DNA of 64,000 nt from NCBI GenBank assembly GCA_002436065.1, contig DIXP01000094.1:79788-143787 (forward strand). The letters are read 5' to 3'. Below, in pieces: positions 41,589 through 50,131 of the stretch. Source of the DNA: Chloroflexi bacterium UBA6077 (GTDB lineage: Bacteria; Chloroflexota; UBA6077). The notes under the pieces were generated by a model. That model had not been told where the DNA came from, did not search any database, and was given only the letters and a program-made list of their open reading frames with translations. Position 1 is the stretch's first letter; the number at the start of each line of letters is the position of its first letter. The translations under genes and the position numbers were made by a program.

Positions 41589-43031
41589 TTATGACGCGCC
41601 GTTCGTTTCGGGCACGGCAGCCGGCTTGGGCTGGGTCCTTCTCCTTGGCCTGCTGGCCCGCTTCTTGGGCGGCTCCTCCACCGGGGCCGCAGTGGGCTCG
41701 GCGGGAGCCTCAGAGGCGGCCGGCTCGGCCCGGTTCTCGCCGCTGGTCGAGGCCACCACCTCGGATGACCTCAGCATCGACTCGACAAAAGCATCCAGAT
41801 CCTTCACCGGCGACCCACCGGTAGCCATCGTCTCTGCTTCCGCCTGGACCACCTCCACCGGCAGTCTAGGCGCCAACTCGACCTGCTCCACCGCCTCGCC
41901 GGCGGTCAGATCGTGTCCCGCAACGACTTCGGGCTCGCTAGGGGCACTTATCGATATGGAAGGCATGGCTGGTGCGGTCTCCACCGCCCCCAACTGCGCC
42001 TCGCGGCCAGCCCGCTCGTCGCGGACCGACAGCGTCTCCACCGAGGTACCACCTACTACCAAACGCTCGCGCTGCAGCTTTCCTGAGTCAATCAGCGTCT
42101 GGATCCGATTGGCTATCCGCGACCGTAACTCACCGGTCGAAGTACGATCGACGGGGCAGAGGGCTCGTGCCAGCCGGCGAGGGGTGCAGATCCCCTCTGC
42201 TGCCACAATCCTCTTCACCTCTCCGAGAACCTCGACATCGCTGGGCAATCGCGCCGGTTCGGTAGCGTCGGAACGCTCAGGACGCACCGGCTCTGCCCGC
42301 TCAACGCGCACGGGCTCGGGTCTCTCAGGACGTACCGGCTCAGGACGCACCGGCTCGGGTCGTACCGGCTCCTGCCGTGGCTGCTCGACCGGCCGCTCCG
42401 CTCGGACTACTGTGGAGGTGCGCCTGCTCCGCGAGGGGGCAGGCCGTTCGGGACGCACCGGCTCCACCGCTCGCTCTAGGACCGGCTCGACCGGCCGCTC
42501 GATCCGCTCAATCGCCCTCTCCACTCGACTGTGGCGAATGGGCTCAGGGCGCGTTGGCGGGAGCAGCACGAACTCGTCTGCGCAGTTCTTCAGCTCTCGG
42601 CAGACCTTGGCGTCTTCAGCAACCACAACAATGTTGATCTCATGCCGCCTCAGGGCGTTGGAAACTGCGATGTAGTCCCTGCTGGTAGCCACCAACAGAT
42701 AGGTCTCCACACCCTCCAACTGCTCCACCTGGTCCCGAAGATCCTGCGCCATGACGTCGGAGACGATCGCCTTGGGGAAGCCATCGCCGTTGGGCCAGGA
42801 GGGACAATGGACCAAGCTGAAGCCCATCTGGTAGAGCTGGACAGCGAGGTCGGAGAGATTGGGCTGCTGAAAGTCGGCAAAGGCCCGGGCCGACACCGGA
42901 CGGCCGTACCGTCCAATGATGTTCCTGAGGGGCTCTGCCGAGGCAACCGTGAGATCGCTGGCATCGACTGTAACGCTGATAGGCTCGTCGGGCGTTACCT
43001 CAACGCTAGGCTTTTCTTTTCGAATGGGCAT
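41589..43031 (-). CDS. NYN-domain nuclease-like protein with winged-helix domain
   Basis: A 480-aa protein. Residues 15-158 form a NYN/PIN-like domain: ISVTVDASDLTVAS, then KAIVSDVMAQDLRDQ, then LLVATSRDYIAVSNALRRHE supply the expected acidic residues for metal-dependent RNA cleavage. Residues 160-255 are a low-complexity linker rich in EPVRPE units. Residues 265-340 are a winged-helix-like domain (VEVLGEVKRIVAAEGICTPR), like the OST-HTH/LOTUS modules often paired with NYN. The C-terminus is acidic, then basic (KKRASRPRRRTQPKP). It may act on RNA; target unknown. Confidence 0.78.
   Translation of the reverse strand: MPIRKEKPSVEVTPDEPISVTVDASDLTVASAEPLRNIIGRYGRPVSARAFADFQQPNLSDLAVQLYQMGFSLVHCPSWPNGDGFPKAIVSDVMAQDLRDQVEQLEGVETYLLVATSRDYIAVSNALRRHEINIVVVAEDAKVCRELKNCADEFVLLPPTRPEPIRHSRVERAIERIERPVEPVLERAVEPVRPERPAPSRSRRTSTVVRAERPVEQPRQEPVRPEPVRPEPVRPERPEPVRVERAEPVRPERSDATEPARLPSDVEVLGEVKRIVAAEGICTPRRLARALCPVDRTSTGELRSRIANRIQTLIDSGKLQRERLVVGGTSVETLSVRDERAGREAQLGAVETAPAMPSISISAPSEPEVVAGHDLTAGEAVEQVELAPRLPVEVVQAEAETMATGGSPVKDLDAFVESMLRSSEVVASTSGENRAEPAASEAPAEPTAAPVEEPPKKRASRPRRRTQPKPAAVPETNGAS
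42290..42385. repeat. Low-complexity tandem repeat coding for EPVRPE units
   Basis: Degenerate units of 12-15 bp around ACCGGCTC(A/G)GGACGC within the NYN gene, coding for repeated EPVRP(E/A) on the minus strand. It would form an extended, highly charged linker; length may vary between strains. Confidence 0.6.
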
Positions 43032-43082
43032 GAATTACTTGATTACTCCAAACTCGCAATGTGTCTCTGCATCCATAGTAGA

Positions 43083-44582
43083 TTATACCCCAGGAGGCAA
43101 CCCCAGTCCACCTGACAACCGCAGCGCCCTGGCGAGCCTCTCTACTCCGCGCTGGATACTGTCCTCGGTCATGCCTCCGTAGCCAAGAAGCAGGGCTGGA
43201 CCGGGACTGGAGCCACAGTAGTAGGGGGAGGCAGGATAGACGGCAACGCCCTCCTCCGCGGCACGAGCCACCACCTCCGCCTCCTCCAGTCGAGGGGGTA
43301 GTCGAACCATCAGGTGCATCCCCGCCTTGGCGCCCACAACCTGGCAGGCGCCGGCCAGATGGCGCTCCAGGCTGGCCACCAGGAACTCGCGCCTGACCCT
43401 GTATAGCTGGCGCATTTTCCTCACGTGGCGCTCGAAGTGCCCCTCACCGAGGAAGCCCGCCAGGACCTGCTGCTCGAGGATGGGCGTCTGGCGATCCGTC
43501 AGGTCCTTTGCGTCCTGAAACGGCCCTATCAGCCCTCGAGGCAACACCGCATAACCCACGCGCAGGGCTGGGAAAAGCACCTTGGAGAAACTCCCCAGGT
43601 AGACGACACACCCTGCATCGTCCAACCCTTGAAGAGACGCCAGCGGCCGCCCCTCGAACCGGAACTCGCTGTCGTAGTCGTCCTCCACCACCAGGCCGCC
43701 GCCGCTCCGTGCCCAGGCCAACAGCGACAGACGCCGCCGCAGGCTCAGTACTGACCCCGAAGGGAACTGATGGGATGGAGCAACGAGGACTATCCTGGCA
43801 CCGCTGTCCCGCAATCGATCCACCATCATGCCCTCATCGTCCACAGACACAGGCAGGAGATCAGCCCTATAGGAGGCGAACACCTGCCTGGCCGCCCTGT
43901 AGCCCGGGTTCTCCACGGCTACTCGGTCACCCGGCTCAAGCAATACCCTGGCCAGCAAATCCAGCGCCTGTTGGGTTCCGTTGACGATGACCACCTGCTC
44001 AGGAGTACATCGGACAGCGCGAGATCGAGCCAGGTAGGCGGCAACCTGTTCTCTCAGAGGGCGATAGCCAGCCGGGTCGCCGTAGTCCATGGCCTCATGC
44101 CATCCGGTTCTCCACTGACGGGCCAGCAACCTCCTCCAGACTTCCCGAGGGAAGGCATCCCAGGCCCCCTGTCCTGGATGGAAATCGTAGGGCAGCCCAG
44201 CTGGAGGCAACGTAACGGGTGCAGCAGTATCCTCAGTGTTGGCGCCATTGATCCGAGTCCTGAGGGCCAACTCTCGCCGCGCGCCCGTGGGCAGCGTCCC
44301 TACGAGGAACGTTGCTCCATGGGGCCTGTCGTCCGGCAACTCCTGGGACACGAAGGTGCCCGACCCATGTCGCCCCCAGAGATAGCCTTCGGCTTCCAAC
44401 TCCCCGTAGGCCTGGTTGACGGTGTTTCGCGAGACGCTGAGCTGCCTCGCGAGCGACCGGGATGAGGGCAACCTCTGCCCACGAGGCAGCCGACCCGCCA
44501 GGATAGTGACCCTTAGCGCCTCGTACAGCTGTCGATAGAGCGGCACCGACAGCGTGTCGTCCAGATTGACCGTCAACTCCAT
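43083..44582 (-). CDS. pdxR: MocR/PdxR-type regulator (GntR HTH plus aminotransferase domain)
   Basis: A 499-aa MocR protein. The N-terminal GntR winged helix (about 10-75) includes LPSSRSLARQLSVSRNTVNQ. The C-terminal fold-type I aminotransferase-like domain (about 110-490) has VVIVNGTQQALDLLARVLLE and the PLP lysine in YLGSFSKVLFPALRVGY. PdxR members sense PLP and activate pdxST or repress themselves. It is divergent from pdxST across 124 bp that contain repeated AAGTGG boxes, strongly supporting the B6 regulator role. Confidence 0.9.
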   Translation of the reverse strand: MELTVNLDDTLSVPLYRQLYEALRVTILAGRLPRGQRLPSSRSLARQLSVSRNTVNQAYGELEAEGYLWGRHGSGTFVSQELPDDRPHGATFLVGTLPTGARRELALRTRINGANTEDTAAPVTLPPAGLPYDFHPGQGAWDAFPREVWRRLLARQWRTGWHEAMDYGDPAGYRPLREQVAAYLARSRAVRCTPEQVVIVNGTQQALDLLARVLLEPGDRVAVENPGYRAARQVFASYRADLLPVSVDDEGMMVDRLRDSGARIVLVAPSHQFPSGSVLSLRRRLSLLAWARSGGGLVVEDDYDSEFRFEGRPLASLQGLDDAGCVVYLGSFSKVLFPALRVGYAVLPRGLIGPFQDAKDLTDRQTPILEQQVLAGFLGEGHFERHVRKMRQLYRVRREFLVASLERHLAGACQVVGAKAGMHLMVRLPPRLEEAEVVARAAEEGVAVYPASPYYCGSSPGPALLLGYGGMTEDSIQRGVERLARALRLSGGLGLPPGV

Positions 44583-44593
44583 TGCACACCCCC

Positions 44594-44644
44594 AAGTGGC
44601 TCCATCATATCATCCTGAAGTGGATCTTGTAAGGGACCACTTCA
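44594..44644. promoter_or_regulatory. Putative PdxR operator with three AAGTGG boxes
   Basis: AAGTGG occurs at 44594-44599 and 44618-44623 in direct orientation, and inverted (CCACTT) at 44637-44642. The last two form an 8-bp inverted repeat (TGAAGTGG...CCACTTCA). As I recall, PdxR sites described in actinobacteria contain an AAAGTGGW core. Location between pdxR and pdxS fits. Confidence 0.6.
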
Positions 44645-44706
44645 GGGCATAGGCTTGGCTGGAGTTGGAGTTCGGCTCAGCAAACCGATCGCGAGAGGAG
44701 ACTGAA

Positions 44707-45588
44707 ATGGAACAGGCCACGTGGACAGTCAAGAAGGGGCTCGCCCAGATGCTGAAGGGCGGGGTAATCATGGATGTGGTGACCCCTGAGCACGCTCGCA
44801 TAGCCGAGGATGCCGGGGCATGCGCCGTAATGGCACTGGAGCGAGTGCCTTCGGACATCCGGGCCGCCGGAGGGGTCGCCCGCATGAGCGATCCTGAGGT
44901 CATCGTGAAGATCATGGAGACGGTGAGCATTCCGGTGATGGCCAAGTGCCGGATCGGCCACTTCGTGGAAGCCCAGCTGCTCGAGGCCCTGGGAGTGGAC
45001 TACATCGACGAGAGCGAGGTGCTCACCCCTGCCGACGAGGCCCACCACGTCAACAAGCACACCTTCAAGGTGCCCTTCGTCTGCGGCTGCCGCAACCTGG
45101 GCGAGGCCCTCCGGCGCATCGGTGAAGGTGCCGCCATGATGCGCACCAAGGGCGAGGCCGGCACCGGCAACATCGTGGAGGCCGTCCGCCACATGCGGAC
45201 CGTGATGGATGAGGTGCGGCGGCTTAGCGGCATGCCCGAGGAGGAGTGGATGATGGCCGCCAAGGAGCTACAGGCACCCTACGACCTGGTGGCTGAAGTG
45301 GCCCGCACGGGCAAGCTGCCGGTAGTGAACTTCGCCGCGGGCGGCGTGGCGACTCCCGCCGACGCGGCGCTGATGATGCAACTGGGCGCCGAGGGCGTGT
45401 TCGTTGGCTCGGGCATCTTCAAGTCCAACAACCCCGCGGTCATGGCCCAAGCCATCGTCAAGGCCACCACCCACTTCAACGACCCGAAGACCATAGCCGA
45501 GGTCTCGCGAGGCATCGGGGCGGCCATGCCCGGCATCGAGCTATCGACCCTGGGGGCCGACCAGCGGCTTGCCGTCAGGGGGTGGTAG
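44707..45588 (+). CDS. pdxS: Pyridoxal 5'-phosphate synthase subunit PdxS
   Basis: A 293-aa (beta-alpha)8 barrel that condenses ribose 5-phosphate, glyceraldehyde 3-phosphate and ammonia into PLP. GGVIMDVVTPEHARIAEDAG starts the barrel; VMAKCRIGHFVEAQLLEALG has a catalytic lysine; LPVVNFAAGGVATPADAALM and GVFVGSGIFKS are phosphate-binding. The protein forms a dodecamer with PdxT. ATG 44707 has GAGAGGAG 6 nt upstream; a GTG/ATG extension to 44665 is unlikely. pdxT starts 1 bp after its stop. Confidence 0.97.
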   Translation: MEQATWTVKKGLAQMLKGGVIMDVVTPEHARIAEDAGACAVMALERVPSDIRAAGGVARMSDPEVIVKIMETVSIPVMAKCRIGHFVEAQLLEALGVDYIDESEVLTPADEAHHVNKHTFKVPFVCGCRNLGEALRRIGEGAAMMRTKGEAGTGNIVEAVRHMRTVMDEVRRLSGMPEEEWMMAAKELQAPYDLVAEVARTGKLPVVNFAAGGVATPADAALMMQLGAEGVFVGSGIFKSNNPAVMAQAIVKATTHFNDPKTIAEVSRGIGAAMPGIELSTLGADQRLAVRGW

Positions 45589-45589
45589 G

Positions 45590-46165
45590 ATGGCCCAGGT
45601 TGGAGTCCTCGCGCTCCAGGGGGCCTTTCTGGAGCACGAGCGGTCCTTCCAGCGACTGGGGGCCGGGGCCGTGGAAGTGCGGCGTCCCCACCAACTGGAG
45701 GATCTGGATGCACTGGTGATCCCAGGGGGTGAGAGCACCACGATCAGCCTGCTGCTGGACAGCTACGACCTTCGGCAACCCATCCTGGACATGGCCAAGC
45801 GGGGAATCCCGCTCTGGGGGACCTGTGCAGGCATGATCATGCTGGCTAAGGGTATCGAGGATGAGCGGGTGCGCAGTCTGGACCTCATGGACTTGAATGT
45901 CGTCCGCAACGCCTTTGGCCGCCAGGTTGACAGCTTCGAGACCGACCTGCCTGTGGCCGCTTTAGGAGGAGCGCCCTTCCGGGCGATCTTCATCCGGGCA
46001 CCCATCGTGGGGTCGGCAGGGGAAGGGGTGGAGGTGCTGGCAAGGCTCCCCGACGGACGCATCGCTGCCGCCCGCCAGAGGGGGCTGCTGGCTACCGCTT
46101 TCCACCCCGAGCTCACCGAAGACAACCGGTTTCACCAGCTGTTCCTGGATATGGTGGGGAGGTAG
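45590..46165 (+). CDS. pdxT: Pyridoxal 5'-phosphate synthase glutaminase subunit PdxT
   Basis: A 191-aa class I glutamine amidotransferase supplying ammonia to PdxS. VGVLALQGAFLEHERSFQRL is the first strand, VIPGGESTTISLLLD the oxyanion region, and WGTCAGMIMLAKG carries the catalytic Cys; AFHPELTEDNRFHQLFL has the catalytic His and Glu. The start ATG 45590 follows the pdxS TAG directly, so translation is coupled. Confidence 0.96.
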   Translation: MAQVGVLALQGAFLEHERSFQRLGAGAVEVRRPHQLEDLDALVIPGGESTTISLLLDSYDLRQPILDMAKRGIPLWGTCAGMIMLAKGIEDERVRSLDLMDLNVVRNAFGRQVDSFETDLPVAALGGAPFRAIFIRAPIVGSAGEGVEVLARLPDGRIAAARQRGLLATAFHPELTEDNRFHQLFLDMVGR

Positions 46166-46175
46166 CCCGCCAGAC

Positions 46176-46334
46176 CGATCCCAACCGGCGGCGAAGCCGA
46201 CCCGATGTAGATGTAGCCGCAGGCTTCAGCCTGCGCGTAGTCCGTTGGAGTAGAGGCGGGTTCGCCAACAGGTACGCGCAAGCTAAAGCCTGCGGCTACA
46301 TTCATTTGCCGGCTTCGCCGCCCGGTCGGGATCG
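46176..46334. repeat. Nested inverted repeat of about 160 bp
   Basis: Outer arms 46176-46199 and 46310-46334 (CGATCCCAACCGGCGGCGAA and partner) are inverted copies. Inner arms 46211-46239 and 46273-46301 (ATGTAGCCGCAGGCTTCAGC and partner) are also inverted, with three mismatches. It is a compound palindromic element distinct in sequence from the TAGTG family. It lies between pdxT and the MoaD-like gene. Confidence 0.65.
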
Positions 46335-46337
46335 CGT

Positions 46338-46646
46338 TCACCCTCCCGTGTAAGTGGCGATGAAGGTTGCGGTGTCGCCCGCGGAGAGCCGGGCATCCAG
46401 CCCCCCGAGGAACTCCAGCAGCTTCCCGTTCACGATCCCCTGGGCCGGGTACTTCATGTCCCCAGACTGGGGATCGTAGATCAGCTCGGCAAAGGCAGCG
46501 TCGTCTCGAGCAAGCTCGTCCAGCAGGTCTCGAAAGCTGGAACCTGCCAGCTCGTGCTCGAAGCGGATACTGCCGATGTGACCTGGCCGCATGGAGTTGC
46601 TCAGCCAGGGCAGGATCTCTACCTTGATACGCAACGGGTTCACCAT
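46338..46646 (-). CDS. MoaD/ThiS-like sulfur-carrier protein
   Basis: A 102-aa ubiquitin-fold protein ending in Gly-Gly (ATFIATYTGG), the adenylated and thiocarboxylated terminus of MoaD/ThiS proteins. GIVNGKLLEFLGGLDARLSA followed by GDTATF matches the C-terminal half of the fold. It lies downstream of the aldehyde oxidoreductase gene on the same strand, so it probably provides sulfur for the tungsto- or molybdopterin cofactor of that enzyme. The N-terminal 40 residues are less conserved. Confidence 0.75.
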   Translation of the reverse strand: MVNPLRIKVEILPWLSNSMRPGHIGSIRFEHELAGSSFRDLLDELARDDAAFAELIYDPQSGDMKYPAQGIVNGKLLEFLGGLDARLSAGDTATFIATYTGG

Positions 46647-46659
46647 ACCGAGCAGATGA

Positions 46660-46790
46660 ATCCCCTCTCCCGCGGGGAGAGGCGTGACGCTGCGCCAGCT
46701 TGCGTCACGGGGTGAGGGGGAAACTGGGAAACAGCCGAAGCCAGCCCCTCACCCCGACCCTCTCCCGCGGGGAGAGGGAGAAGAAGCCAG
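46660..46790. repeat. Dispersed CCCTCTCC-type repeat, second copy
   Basis: Contains CCCTCTCCCGCGGGGAGAGG twice (46662-46681 and 46760-46780), a GTGACGC/GCGTCAC inverted pair, and GGGGTGAGGGG/CCCCTCACCCCGACC arms as at 19466-19600. It separates the oxidoreductase and MoaD-like genes. Confidence 0.55.
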
Positions 46791-46794
46791 GCCT

Positions 46795-48666
46795 CTACGG
46801 CCAGACATCGGAGACGAGATCGGATAACCCTAGCTTCCTCAGGGTTTCAGGGAGAGGCTTACCGGTTTCGAAGTCCCACCCCATCAGGTCATAGTACATT
46901 CGCCTCATGTCGTCCCAATGCTCTTTGATATCCTTACCCGCCACCGGGCCATCCACAGGGACGGAGCCGTACCGTTTGGAGGGTCGCTCCAATGCCGGCG
47001 TCATGCCACAATTCAGGTTGTAGACGCGAAGCAGGTTGCTGATCCGCCTTCCCACCGCCAGCGCCTCCTCCCCTGTGAAACCCTCCCATCCGGTCGCGGC
47101 CTCTACCGCCTTCCCAAGACCTGCCATGGATGTGCGGCTGGTGAAGCGGCAGATCCCCAGGCTGTCCTCGAACATCATCCGCCCGTTGTGCTTGCCCAAC
47201 TGCTCGGCCACGTCCTCCCAGTCATGGGCGGCGGGGTTCGCCTTCGCCCCCTGCTCCTGGGGTAGCCAGGCCGGTCCCACCTCCATCGTGCCGGTATCAG
47301 ACACGCAGGTATCCACCATCTCCACCCATCGGCTGCGGTGGTCGTGGCCCCTCGGGCTGTTCCCCTTCAGTGTGTAGACGGCCAGATCCTGGCTCCCACG
47401 GCCCAGCTTCTCAGATGCCCTCTTGACCCCCTCGGCCAGCAGATCACCGATCCCCTCCCGGTGGGCGATCTTCCGGAACAGCGCCCGCACCGCCTCCACG
47501 TTGCCCCATCTCAGCTCCAGCCCGCCGGTGTCCTCCTTGGTGAGGATACCCTTCTCGTAGCACTCGATCGTCCACCCCACCAACCAACTGCACTCGTTGG
47601 TGTCCATCCCCAACCTGTCCAGCTCGACACTCAACACCATCGCCCCCGCCGGGTCGGTGTTGCCGATCATCGGCCCCCAGGACGCCCACTGCTCGTACTC
47701 CGGCTCCTCGCCCGAGAAGCCGTCGTACCGTCCCCCCTTGATGGTCACCTCGTGGAGGTGCTTGGTCCGGCAGGCCCAGCAGGGCATCCTCTTCAGTTCC
47801 CACACCTGCTGATACTGGGGGCGGCTGAAATCCTCTGCCTCGGGAAAGAGGTTGGTGGTGTAGTTCTTGACGGGGAGCATCCCGCTCTTCACCATCCCGG
47901 GGAAGTTCACCATCGTCCCCCACTCGTAGGCGTTACGGGACACGGGGTTGGCAAGGATCTCCTCCTCGATCATCCTCCCCCTCTCCTTGAGCGCCTTGTC
48001 GTCCGCGATGGGGAACCGGGTCTTACCCCTCTCCGCCACGATGGCCTTCAGCCTCTTGGACCCCATCACCGCCCCGGACCCGTTATGGCCCGCAACGTGT
48101 CCCTTGTCACCGGCGATCGCCGCCATCCGTACAAGGTTCTCGCCCGCAGGGCCTATCCCCAATACGCTGACCTGCCGTTCCTTCCTCCCAAGCTCCTCGC
48201 AGATCCTCTCCTTTAGTTCGTAGGTATCCAAACCCAGGAGATGCTCGGCGTCCCGTAGCTCGGCCACCCCGTCATGAAGGTAGAGGTACACCCACCGGTC
48301 CGCCTTGCCCTGGAGGATCACGCTGTCGAACCCGGCGAACTTCATGTAGGCGCCCATGAAGCCGTTGGCCTGTGTCGTCGTGGCCCCTCCGGTCATGGTC
48401 CCCTTCGTCACAAAGGACACCGTCCCCGTCCCCATAATCGAGGTACCGCCCAAAGGACCGCTCGACATGATGAGGCGGTTCTCAGGGTCGTCCCATGCGA
48501 CATCGGGGCCGACCTCGTCGTAGAGGAGCTTTACCCCCACTCCCGTGCCGCCTACCCACTTCCGCAGGCTGTCGGCACCCCATCGTTCCTCGGTAAGGCT
48601 ACCCTTGGACAGGTCAACTCGCAGGAACTTGCCGGCGTATCCGGCGGGGAAGCTGCTCTCCGCCAT
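46795..48666 (-). CDS. Aldehyde:ferredoxin oxidoreductase-family protein
   Basis: A 623-aa member of the tungsten-containing AOR family. The N-terminal domain opens GKFLRVDLSKGSLTEE and GGTGVGVKLLYDEVGP; GSGAVMGSKRLKAIVAERG is a cofactor-binding motif. The 4Fe-4S ligand region is CWACRTKHLHEV: two Cys are present but the third position (CxxCxxxC) is His, and the fourth Cys is in SLGICRFTSR. It probably oxidises an aldehyde or a related carbonyl with ferredoxin; substrate unknown. A MoaD-like gene follows and a CoA transferase is divergent. Confidence 0.88.
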   Translation of the reverse strand: MAESSFPAGYAGKFLRVDLSKGSLTEERWGADSLRKWVGGTGVGVKLLYDEVGPDVAWDDPENRLIMSSGPLGGTSIMGTGTVSFVTKGTMTGGATTTQANGFMGAYMKFAGFDSVILQGKADRWVYLYLHDGVAELRDAEHLLGLDTYELKERICEELGRKERQVSVLGIGPAGENLVRMAAIAGDKGHVAGHNGSGAVMGSKRLKAIVAERGKTRFPIADDKALKERGRMIEEEILANPVSRNAYEWGTMVNFPGMVKSGMLPVKNYTTNLFPEAEDFSRPQYQQVWELKRMPCWACRTKHLHEVTIKGGRYDGFSGEEPEYEQWASWGPMIGNTDPAGAMVLSVELDRLGMDTNECSWLVGWTIECYEKGILTKEDTGGLELRWGNVEAVRALFRKIAHREGIGDLLAEGVKRASEKLGRGSQDLAVYTLKGNSPRGHDHRSRWVEMVDTCVSDTGTMEVGPAWLPQEQGAKANPAAHDWEDVAEQLGKHNGRMMFEDSLGICRFTSRTSMAGLGKAVEAATGWEGFTGEEALAVGRRISNLLRVYNLNCGMTPALERPSKRYGSVPVDGPVAGKDIKEHWDDMRRMYYDLMGWDFETGKPLPETLRKLGLSDLVSDVWP

Positions 48667-48892
48667 CTATTGTCCTCCCGGTTCCTCAGACGATCTAGTC
48701 GCGCCATACCCCGAGCAAATGCTAGAGTTGCTCGGGGGTTGTGGCCACCGTATTGTAGCCCACCGACAACTCGTGGCTCAATGAGCATGTGGCGTGCGCA
48801 GCCGTGGCAGCAGCCCTTGCCACCGTGGTAACATGGCGGCCGCGTCGACACCCTCAGAGACTTCATCCCGTGCCGACCCAGCAGGAGGAACC

Positions 48893-50131
48893 TTGATTCA
48901 CAGTTCGCAGGAGACCACTACCCCATCCGCAGTTCACGGCCCCCTCACAGGTGTCCGGGTCATCGACTTGGCCACCGTCTTCGCCGCACCCTTCGCCGCC
49001 ACCTTGCTGGCCGACTTTGGGGCGGACGTCATAAAGGTAGAACTACCCAAGATAGGCGATGCAGTGCGGGGAATGACTCCCGTGGTCAAGGGAGTCCCAG
49101 GACCTTGGACTGTGCTCAGCCGAAACAAGCGGTGCATCAGCTTGGACGTCCGCAAGGAGAAGGGCAAAGAGCTGCTGAAGAAGCTGGTAGCGCAGGCCGA
49201 CCTGGTGATCGAGAACTTCCGTCCAGGCACCCTCGAGAAATGGGGCCTGGGCTACGACGTGTTGAAAGGGATCAACCCGAGGCTGATCATGGTGCGCATC
49301 TCCGGCTACGGTCAGAGCGGCCCCTACGCCCACAAGGCGGGCTTTGGCACGCCGGCCACGGCCTTCGGTGGGCTTACCTACATGCAGGGCTATCCGGATC
49401 GCCCCCCTGTTAGCCCCCCATTCCCCCTGGTCGACTACCTAACGGGCGTCTTCGGCGCCTTTGGGGCAGTGATGGCGCTGTACCATCTGAAGAGCAACGA
49501 CCAGGCAGAGGGGCAGCAGGTTGACCTGGCCCTTTATGAGTCGATCTTCCGAATCCTGGAGCCGGCCATCGTCCAGTACGATCTCACAGGCGTCTCAAGG
49601 GGTCGCGCCGGCCATGCGCTGCAGGAATCCGCCCCAGCCGGCGCTTTCCAGTGCAAGGACGGCAAGTGGGTGATCCTTGTGACCAGCACACAGCGCACCT
49701 TCAGCCGGTTGGCTGAGGTGATGGGGCGCACCGACCTTTTGAGCAACCCTCACTACGACACCAATCCCCACCGGGTGGAGCACAGGGAGGCAATCCTGGC
49801 CATTGTTCAGGAATGGACCGCGCAATACCCGAGCGATGAACTGATGAAGCTGGGAGACGAGAGCGGGATACCTATCAGCCCTATCCCCAGCATGGCGGAA
49901 ATATTCCAGAATCCGCAGTACAAAGCGAGGGAGGACCTGATCCAGGTGGAACATCCCATCCTGGGCACCATGAACATGCCGGGCATCGTGCCGAAGATGC
50001 TGGGCACGCCGGGCGCCATCCGTTTCCCGGGTCCCTCCGCCATCGGTGCAGACAACCGCGAGGTCTACCAGGAGATGCTGGGCCTCAGTGACGCGGAAAT
50101 GGAGGCTCTGGAAGCAGAAGAGGTGATCTGA
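48893..50131 (+). CDS. CaiB/BaiF (family III) CoA transferase
   Basis: A family III CoA transferase of about 412 aa. The beginning LTGVRVIDLATVFAAPFAAT and LADFGADVIKVELPK is diagnostic; VIENFRPGTLEKWGLGYDVL and ISGYGQSGPYAHKAGF follow, and LVDYLTGVFGAFGAVMAL holds the conserved Asp nucleophile region. It moves CoA between carboxylic acids; substrate unknown. TTG 48893 has AGGAGG upstream; ATG 48833 is an alternative start. It is divergent from the AOR gene, and its 3' end overlaps the convergent phosphoesterase gene by 47 bp. Confidence 0.87.
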   Translation: MIHSSQETTTPSAVHGPLTGVRVIDLATVFAAPFAATLLADFGADVIKVELPKIGDAVRGMTPVVKGVPGPWTVLSRNKRCISLDVRKEKGKELLKKLVAQADLVIENFRPGTLEKWGLGYDVLKGINPRLIMVRISGYGQSGPYAHKAGFGTPATAFGGLTYMQGYPDRPPVSPPFPLVDYLTGVFGAFGAVMALYHLKSNDQAEGQQVDLALYESIFRILEPAIVQYDLTGVSRGRAGHALQESAPAGAFQCKDGKWVILVTSTQRTFSRLAEVMGRTDLLSNPHYDTNPHRVEHREAILAIVQEWTAQYPSDELMKLGDESGIPISPIPSMAEIFQNPQYKAREDLIQVEHPILGTMNMPGIVPKMLGTPGAIRFPGPSAIGADNREVYQEMLGLSDAEMEALEAEEVI

